DNA of 64,000 nt from Hirsutella rhossiliensis (taxonomy: Eukaryota; Ascomycota; Sordariomycetes; Hypocreales; Ophiocordycipitaceae). A model generated the notes under the pieces. That model had not been told where the DNA came from, did not search any database, and saw only the letters and a program-made list of their open reading frames with translations. Location: positions 434,001-498,000 of the forward strand of contig NW_025408684.1 of the NCBI RefSeq assembly GCF_020360975.1. The letters run 5' to 3'. The position numbers and the translations under genes were made by a program. Positions 58,841-64,000 of this stretch are shown in pieces; the first letter of the stretch is position 1, and each line of letters begins with the position of its first letter.

Positions 58841-60771
58841 GGGGGGGGCGACAGGATAGATGCACACGCACAGCAGTTCGATCTACATGCTACAATACAT
58901 ATATATTCCCGTGTGCCTCGATTGGACGGAAGACTTGCCCGTGTTTTGTTGTTCCTCTTCCCTCGTCCATTTCCGTCGCTCGTTGGCTGCCCAGGCCACC
59001 CTACCGTTAGTGCCTTGATAGTGCCGGCCTCTACATGCTCCCAGATTTCTCCGGGCCTGCGGATCGATGTCGGCTGTCTGCGGTACCTATACCTACTCCG
59101 TACAGCAAAAGGGCATTGAAGCAGCCATCGAAGCATAAACGGCCAGCCGACACCCACCCAGGCTGCCTGAAAGCATCCAATGTCTCGGTGCAGGGAAGCG
59201 TGGCTTGTTGACGAGACCACGGCAGACACGCTGCATGTACTTTGTACCTTCGGCATGGGCCGAGCTGGCCGAGATGCTCTCTCCGTAATCGGATCCGCCA
59301 ATAAACGCATTGGACTACTGTACTAATACTACTACTGTACTGTAGTACCTACCTACTGAAATACGGCACCGGAGCGGTGGACTGCCTGTACATGTGTACC
59401 TACCTATGTACCATTCAACCGTCTTTTCCTCCCGCAGACTCGCCTTCGTGTTTGGCGAGAGGGCCCGATTGTGCTGTACAGGCGCCTCTGGAAGTCTCTC
59501 GGAAGCCAATCATCAGAGAAGTCCCGACACAAGTTGCGCGAATTGGTTGCGAGAGACACAGAAGACAGTGCAGACAAGATCCAGGTGCGTTTGCTGATGT
59601 GCATGCCCGTGTCTTTGGATATGCGAGTCGGTCTAGGTACTCGATACCTTGCGGCCTGTCCTCCCACACTCCGATAAAACGTACATCCAAGGGCAATTTG
59701 GATGTATTGTACCGGCGGCACCTGAAGTTCTGCAGCCAACGCGTTACCTGCTTGCGTGGCAGACCAAACAGGTACAGACGAGAGACTGGCTCTGGGCGCC
59801 GACGGAAGAGCTATTCTTGTCAGCACTGCAGGGCGGCCTTTTCTTTGCTTTTCGCCTCCAGGTAGACCGTATCAAGGCACATCCGAGGCAGTGTCTTTGG
59901 CTGACACGGTGAGCCGAGAAGAGGACGCCTCAATGCTCACCCGCCACGGAGAACCGGTAATTAAGTTACAGTACGTGCAGCGCGTGCGTGTACCTTAAAT
60001 GTACCTTATGTATACAGACCATACATCCATACATATGCACGATATTCTCCGCAAAGTGCCCCGTTACTGTACAGTACTTACGATGCCGCACAAACATGCA
60101 ATAAGCCACTCGACGGTTCCAACATGCATTTTTCTTGCTGCAACCATCTACCAACACCACCACCGTCCAACTGCCACACCAACGGAAAAGAATCTGCTGC
60201 TGTTTCGGCCCGTTGGTTGCCAGGATGCCAGGGCCGGGCGAAACCCCCCCCCCCGCTCGAACTCGAACCGTGGCCCGGCCGTGATCCATCGGCGTCTAGA
60301 CCACGGCTCCCCGGCGCTGATCCCTCCACGAACACGAGCCTCCAAGCAGCAAAGAGCACTGCCTGCCGCCTGCGTACTGCAGCTATGCAGCTATGCACGC
60401 GTCTAGTGTGCCGTGTCCATTTCGTGGCCGTTGAAGACCAGACCTCTTCTCCCATGTGGCCACGCGGCACTGTCGCGTATCGAGCTCGGCCCACTTGTTC
60501 CTCCTGTCCATCACTTTACACGATGCAGCAGAAGTCGTCGAAAGCAAGTGCCCCTTTGCTACCATCTAGCAGGCAAGTGTCTGTCGACCAACGTTGTCAC
60601 GTATGTGGACTTCGTCTCATGGGAAACACTTCATCGCAGTCCATGCGTATATAACTCGTTCAACCTAAAAGGTTTTGTATCCCTCCTTCTAACCAGTAGA
60701 CCCAATACGAAGGAGCCTCAGACAATTTCCATAGATTCAAGCCCACCATTTCCTTGTCATACAGTCCTCCA
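57874..60771. other. Histidine kinase promoter and long spacer
   Basis: The first 560 bp are strongly purine-rich on the + strand, so the kinase leader is pyrimidine-rich. Further on are a (CAG)n tract (58810-58839), GTACTGTAC-type patches (59310-59405 and 59965-60080) and one TACTCCGTA word (59094). No gene is supported. Confidence 0.4.
58810..58839. repeat. (CAG)10 microsatellite between G runs
   Basis: About ten CAG triplets flanked on each side by a run of 8-9 G. Not in a supported exon. Confidence 0.95.
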
Positions 60772-61698
60772 TCAGCGGAGAAGAGTCCCTATGCTCGCAA
60801 GAATGCTCCCCACAGTCGCCTCTGTAGTGGCGGCCGAGCTGATCTCCGCGTCCTCGAGAAGGGACGCTGCCTGACCGCCGGCCTGGCCTCCCCGGACGAT
60901 TGGAGGACGAGAACCCCCGATAGAGGGAACGCGGGATGCACCGCCAGCCTCGGCGGCCTCGTCAACCGGCGGCATGACCGGCCGGGACGCAGGAGCGGGA
61001 CCGCGCGATGTGCTGGGAACCTCGGCGTCTTCGGGCGGGGGCGTTCCGGCCCGGGAAGACGACGGAGATCCACTGGACGCGCCTGAGGCCTCGCCGCCCT
61101 CCAAGGGCTCGGGCGTTGCGGGCCTCGAGGGCTCGTTTGCCTCGTCGTGATAAGGCGATCCGGGTCTGGACGACTGCCCGGAGAGGCTCTCATCGCCGCT
61201 CTCGGAGAAATCAGAGACATAACCGTCGTCCACGTCGGGCGGGTGCACGTTCTGCTGCTGCCGGAGCCGGTTGGCGACTTCCCACGGATCGGCCGGCCGG
61301 TCCATGTGGGCATAGCCATTCTCATCCACGTCATCAAAGGGAAGGGCAGCCGGCAGTCTGTTCTCAGGCTCAGCGGGCGGGTTGACATCTAGGAGTGCGG
61401 CGTTTTGTGCAGGCAGTGCTCCTTGATTGAGGCTCGTGGCGTCTTTTTTGCCCTCCGGAGCTGACGGCTTGTTATGCTTGGAGACCTTGGCTGGTTCGGG
61501 CGTCTCTCCCCACCAGCTGTGCAGCCAATTGCCTACCACGTCTCCAAGAACTGATGCGGGATCGTCGTGGGTCTCGGGCCGTTGGAGGTAGCGAGGATCT
61601 GTTGTGAGAGCTGGCCTGGCTTGGGCAGTGCTTGACAAGAGAAGCACAGAGAGCATGGCAAGCAGCAAGCGGTTGCGGGACCCGCGAATGGAAGGCAT
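60772..61698 (-). CDS. Predicted secreted cysteine-free protein
   Basis: An intronless ORF of 308 aa. The N-terminus is a clear signal peptide (basic head, then LLLAMLSVLLLSSTAQA, cleavage expected after ARA/AQA near residue 26-28). The mature part has no cysteine at all. Its first 130 residues look semi-ordered (NWLHSWWGETPEP). The rest is a Pro/Ser/Glu/Gly-rich disordered region ending in an Ala-rich, mildly hydrophobic helix (TTEATVGSILASIGTLL). I recognise no family. A TATAAATAG box lies 84-92 bp upstream. It is separated from the retroelement LTR by only 0.4 kb. Secretion is well supported; any effector-like role is inference from size, composition and location. Confidence 0.7.
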   Translation of the reverse strand: MPSIRGSRNRLLLAMLSVLLLSSTAQARPALTTDPRYLQRPETHDDPASVLGDVVGNWLHSWWGETPEPAKVSKHNKPSAPEGKKDATSLNQGALPAQNAALLDVNPPAEPENRLPAALPFDDVDENGYAHMDRPADPWEVANRLRQQQNVHPPDVDDGYVSDFSESGDESLSGQSSRPGSPYHDEANEPSRPATPEPLEGGEASGASSGSPSSSRAGTPPPEDAEVPSTSRGPAPASRPVMPPVDEAAEAGGASRVPSIGGSRPPIVRGGQAGGQAASLLEDAEISSAATTEATVGSILASIGTLLR

Positions 61699-62101
61699 GA
61701 TTGCTCTTTTGTCTATTGTCGAGTGACTGGGGACTGTTGATGTACATGCAAACAGTTTTCAGGCCGAGCAAGGAAATCCAACTATTTATATTCAACTTGG
61801 ATTGACCCGTGGCCGTCTCTTGACCCGAGAGGCCAGCATCTACCGTTTTGTTTTACGTAAAGAAACGAAGGCTGAAATGGAAATCGATAAGAGCAGTCGA
61901 CTCGCGGCCAAGACGTGCAATGCCCAGCAACAAGGGGGCCCGAGATGAACCCTTGTACGGCAGTTCCCCCTTTCCCCTACTCATGCAACTCGTCCTGCAA
62001 CTCGTCCTGAGCGACGGCTACAGTCAAGACTGCCATGCCGGCGGAAGAGCCATTTAGAGTCACAAAGCGAGCAATGGTCAACTAGGTAAGGGATGCCTGT
62101 G
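61699..62101. other. Spacer between the secreted-protein gene and the LTR
   Basis: Contains the promoter of the secreted-protein gene. No gene seen. Confidence 0.4.
61782..61790 (-). promoter_or_regulatory. TATA box of the secreted-protein gene
   Basis: TATAAATAG on the - strand, 84-92 bp before the ATG at 61698; position and sequence are typical of a core promoter. Confidence 0.6.
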
Positions 62102-62336
62102 TGTCACGGGCTGTGCCCGGCTGGTGGACCCGGTTGTACCGGGTCCGGTGGGTCGTGCTCCGGTGGCAACACCGGCCCCGCTCCGCGGACCCAGAAGCTG
62201 CGAGAACATTCCGAGAAGGGCAATATAAGCTCGCACTCGAGGCTACGCCTCGAGTTCAGCTTCTTTCCTCCTTAGCTCTAGATAGACAACACCTAGGCAC
62301 CTGCTTGTTGAATAAACTCCGGGCCAGCCTTTCACA
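62102..62336 (+). repeat. Probable 5' LTR of a Ty3/gypsy retrotransposon
   Basis: Begins TGTCACGGGC and ends ...TTTCACA, just before the gag frame. It contains a promoter-like AATATAAG (about 62222-62229) and a polyadenylation-like AATAAA (about 62310). Two perfect hairpins lie within: arms GACCCGG/CCGGGTC at 62127-62145, and ACTCGAGGC/GCCTCGAGT at 62235-62255. The 3' LTR is outside the window, so the ends are estimates. I could not identify a primer-binding site. Confidence 0.5.
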
Positions 62337-62384
62337 TATCTAGAGCTCCTTCTAAATACCGCAAGCTGCAGACTGCTCGTCAGG

Positions 62385-63411
62385 ATGGACCAGCAGAGTG
62401 AGAGCCCAAGTCTCCAGCAGCAATGGATTGACCAACGCATTCAAGAAGCGGTCAATGCGACTCTCAGCCCTCTACAGGACCAACTTTCCTTGCTGATGGA
62501 GCAACTCGGGCGAGCGCAGCCGCAGAGCGCCGACTTGCAATCGCCGCCAGTGGCACGAGGATTGGGCGAGAGCACGCCTGGCTTGGGCACGCCCTCCCAA
62601 AACCTGCGGTACTGGAATGCGGAAACCGTTGCCCAACCCACCCAAGTATGACGGCTCACGGAAGAGCTACTCCTCCTGGGCCAGGCAGATGCGAGACAAG
62701 CTGGACCTTGATGCACACTACTACAGTGGAAATCGCGAACTTTGGTACCTCATCAACTCATGTTTGGACGAGCGACCACAGCAAGTGGTCGCTACCTTTA
62801 CGCCGCGGAGGCCCTGGGGTAGCTACGACCCCAAGAGTTCATGCGATACCTCGACCGAACCTACCAGGACAGCAACATCAATCCTGCGCTGCTGCCACGC
62901 TGAGAACTATGCGGCAGCGCGAAGACCAACCTCTCGCGTCCTTCCTTCCCCGATTCGAACAGGCATTAGCTGAAGCCGGGGGAGCAGACTGGCCGGACAG
63001 TGCAAAGATCGTATTTCTAGAGAACGCAATAAATGCACGCCTCCAAGAGAGTTTGGTCACAGCCGTCCTACCGACGACTACCAGGGATGGCTTGCGAGAG
63101 TTCAGGAAATTGCGGGCAGATTGGAGAGACTGAAACCCGGTAGGCAGCCGACGTCGACTGAGCGGACGCCTCAACAGCTACCAAGGCAACGACCCAAGGA
63201 GGAACCGGAGGACCCCGACGGAGATGTTAAGATGACGGACATCAACCGTATTGGCCACGAGTCGAAGGGTCGTCGACATGTCGATAAGAAGCCGAAGGAT
63301 GAGCGCCGCTGCTATCGCTGTGGTCGGACGGATCATCTTATCGTGGACTGCCCAGCCCAGGTGGTCTTTCCTGGCGAAGGAAGCAACAGCGACCTAAAGC
63401 TGCGCGCATGA
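62385..63411 (+). pseudogene. gag remnant with CCHC zinc knuckle
   Basis: Starts at ATG 62385 with a coiled-coil-like head (WIDQRIQEAVNATLSPLQDQ). Gag capsid-like text follows in other frames: PPKYDGSRKSYSSWARQMRD, then EFMRYLDRTYQDSN, then ASFLPRFEQALAEAGG with FLENAIN. The end has a zinc knuckle, CYRCGRTDHLIVDC (CX2CX4HX4C). At least four frame changes and an in-frame stop (after EFMRYLD..., near 62900) make it non-functional as a single gag protein. The text itself is well preserved at the amino-acid level, so the breaks appear to be recent indels. Confidence 0.8.
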
Positions 63412-64000
63412 AGAAGCCCGATGCCGCAGATGATTCGGAATCAACCGCAGCATCCAGTGAGGACGAGTCGGCGGAAAAGACTAGCCCCGGGCGAAAGCGG
63501 GCGCCGGGGCCTGCAAAGGCAGACATCCGGGACTGGGAAGCGTTCAAGCCACGAATGAATAGTCGGACTGTATTAGTCAACGCGCGGGTAAACCGAGGCT
63601 ATCGAATACGCGCCCTTGTCGACTGTGGATGTGACTGCTATGCCGTGATCGACGAAGCCCTTGTTCGGAAGCTGCGGATACCCTTCGTCGACTCGAAACC
63701 ACGAGAAATTGGGGATTCTCAGAGTCAGCGAAGAGTGTCATATCCCCAGGGTCGTGGCTGTTGTGGTCGAGACAGCTGGATTTGACGAACGTGTCTTTGC
63801 ATACGTGATCCCAAGCCTGGGCCAGGACATGTTCCTCGGCCGGCCTTGGATGGAGAGAAATCACGTCGTGTACGATGCTGCCAAGCAGCGAATGTACCAT
63901 GGGAGGGCAGGTGTGACGATACGCCTCATTGGGCAGGAAGAGCCCGCCAAGATACGCGCGATTCGAAGCGCAAGACTCGTGTCGGCAGCCGTATTCACGG
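63408..64000 (+). pseudogene. Retroelement aspartic protease region (partial)
   Basis: An acidic linker precedes a retropepsin-like segment, RALVDCGCDCYAVIDEALVR. The expected active-site triplet D-S/T-G reads D-C-G here. A frame change near 63715 separates it from the downstream part, which carries the family's FLGRPWMERNHVVYD motif and continues off the window. Confidence 0.75.

Larger units (their letters stand above)
62102..64000 (+). mobile_element. Ty3/gypsy retrotransposon, 5' part, decayed, cut by window end
   Basis: LTR-like sequence, then gag, zinc knuckle and protease remnants in the usual order on the + strand. Reverse transcriptase, RNase H and integrase would lie beyond 64000. 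The coding region changes frame several times (near 62640, 62815, 62900, 63100 and 63715). The base composition is GC-rich with no RIP bias. Confidence 0.85.

Noticed and set aside
60241..60280. Possible tRNA B-box-like text (TCGAACTCGAACC)
   Set aside because: No A box at the right distance and no cloverleaf can be drawn.

Overview
The window is nuclear DNA of a filamentous ascomycete. Evidence: GC-rich coding DNA, short spliceosomal introns (about 50-120 bp) with GT..AG ends, and Pezizomycotina genes (a NoxA-type NADPH oxidase, a hybrid histidine kinase, SPA2, a MUG190-like SMP/C2 protein). Protein character suggests Sordariomycetes, possibly Hypocreales, but that is inference. Eighteen protein-coding genes can be modelled, plus the 5' part of a decayed Ty3/gypsy retrotransposon that runs off the right edge. 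I found no tRNA, rRNA or CRISPR.

Layout. 0.4-2.9 kb: an M28 glutamate-carboxypeptidase-like membrane peptidase (+). 3.67-4.76 kb: a satellite-like array of about 200-bp units, whose left end carries an 18-nt match to the 5' end of U2 snRNA; a weaker repeat follows at 5.29-5.62 kb. 6.5-11.1 kb: glutamine-dependent NAD+ synthetase (12 exons) and mitochondrial NADH-cytochrome b5 reductase (both -). 11.34-11.74 kb: an AT-rich island with a strong RIP dinucleotide bias. 11.9-13.1 kb: a single-pass membrane glycoprotein (+). 13.8-24.0 kb: a JmjN/JmjC protein, SPA2 and SSU72 (all -). 26.7-31.7 kb: an NBP2/Skb5-like SH3 protein and a DapA/HOGA-type aldolase (both +).

32.2-35.2 kb is the most unusual stretch. 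It holds an orphan protein gene with 78-bp coding repeats, flanked by a 40-bp array on its 3' side and an approximately 115-bp array on its 5' side. Next to it is a degenerate copy of the last exon of the adjoining gene, the rRNA/tRNA cytidine acetyltransferase (KRE33/NAT10, 35.0-38.4 kb). 39.2-46.5 kb: COX24/mS38, SYM1/Mpv17 and a MUG190-like lipid-transfer protein (all -). 50.7-52.5 kb: NoxA (+). 53.6-57.9 kb: a PAS hybrid histidine kinase (-). 60.8-61.7 kb: a cysteine-free secreted protein (-). 62.1 kb to the end: the retroelement.

Functional links. Most genes are housekeeping and do not form a metabolic cluster. Loose themes are redox and NAD metabolism (NAD synthetase, b5 reductase, NoxA), mitochondria (b5 reductase, COX24/mS38, SYM1), and polarity and stress signalling (SPA2, NBP2, NoxA, hybrid kinase). 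The intergenic spacers are long and carry recurrent GTAC-rich palindromic motifs. Exon boundaries were set by eye from splice consensus and protein-family continuity; each spliced model stays in frame to its stop.
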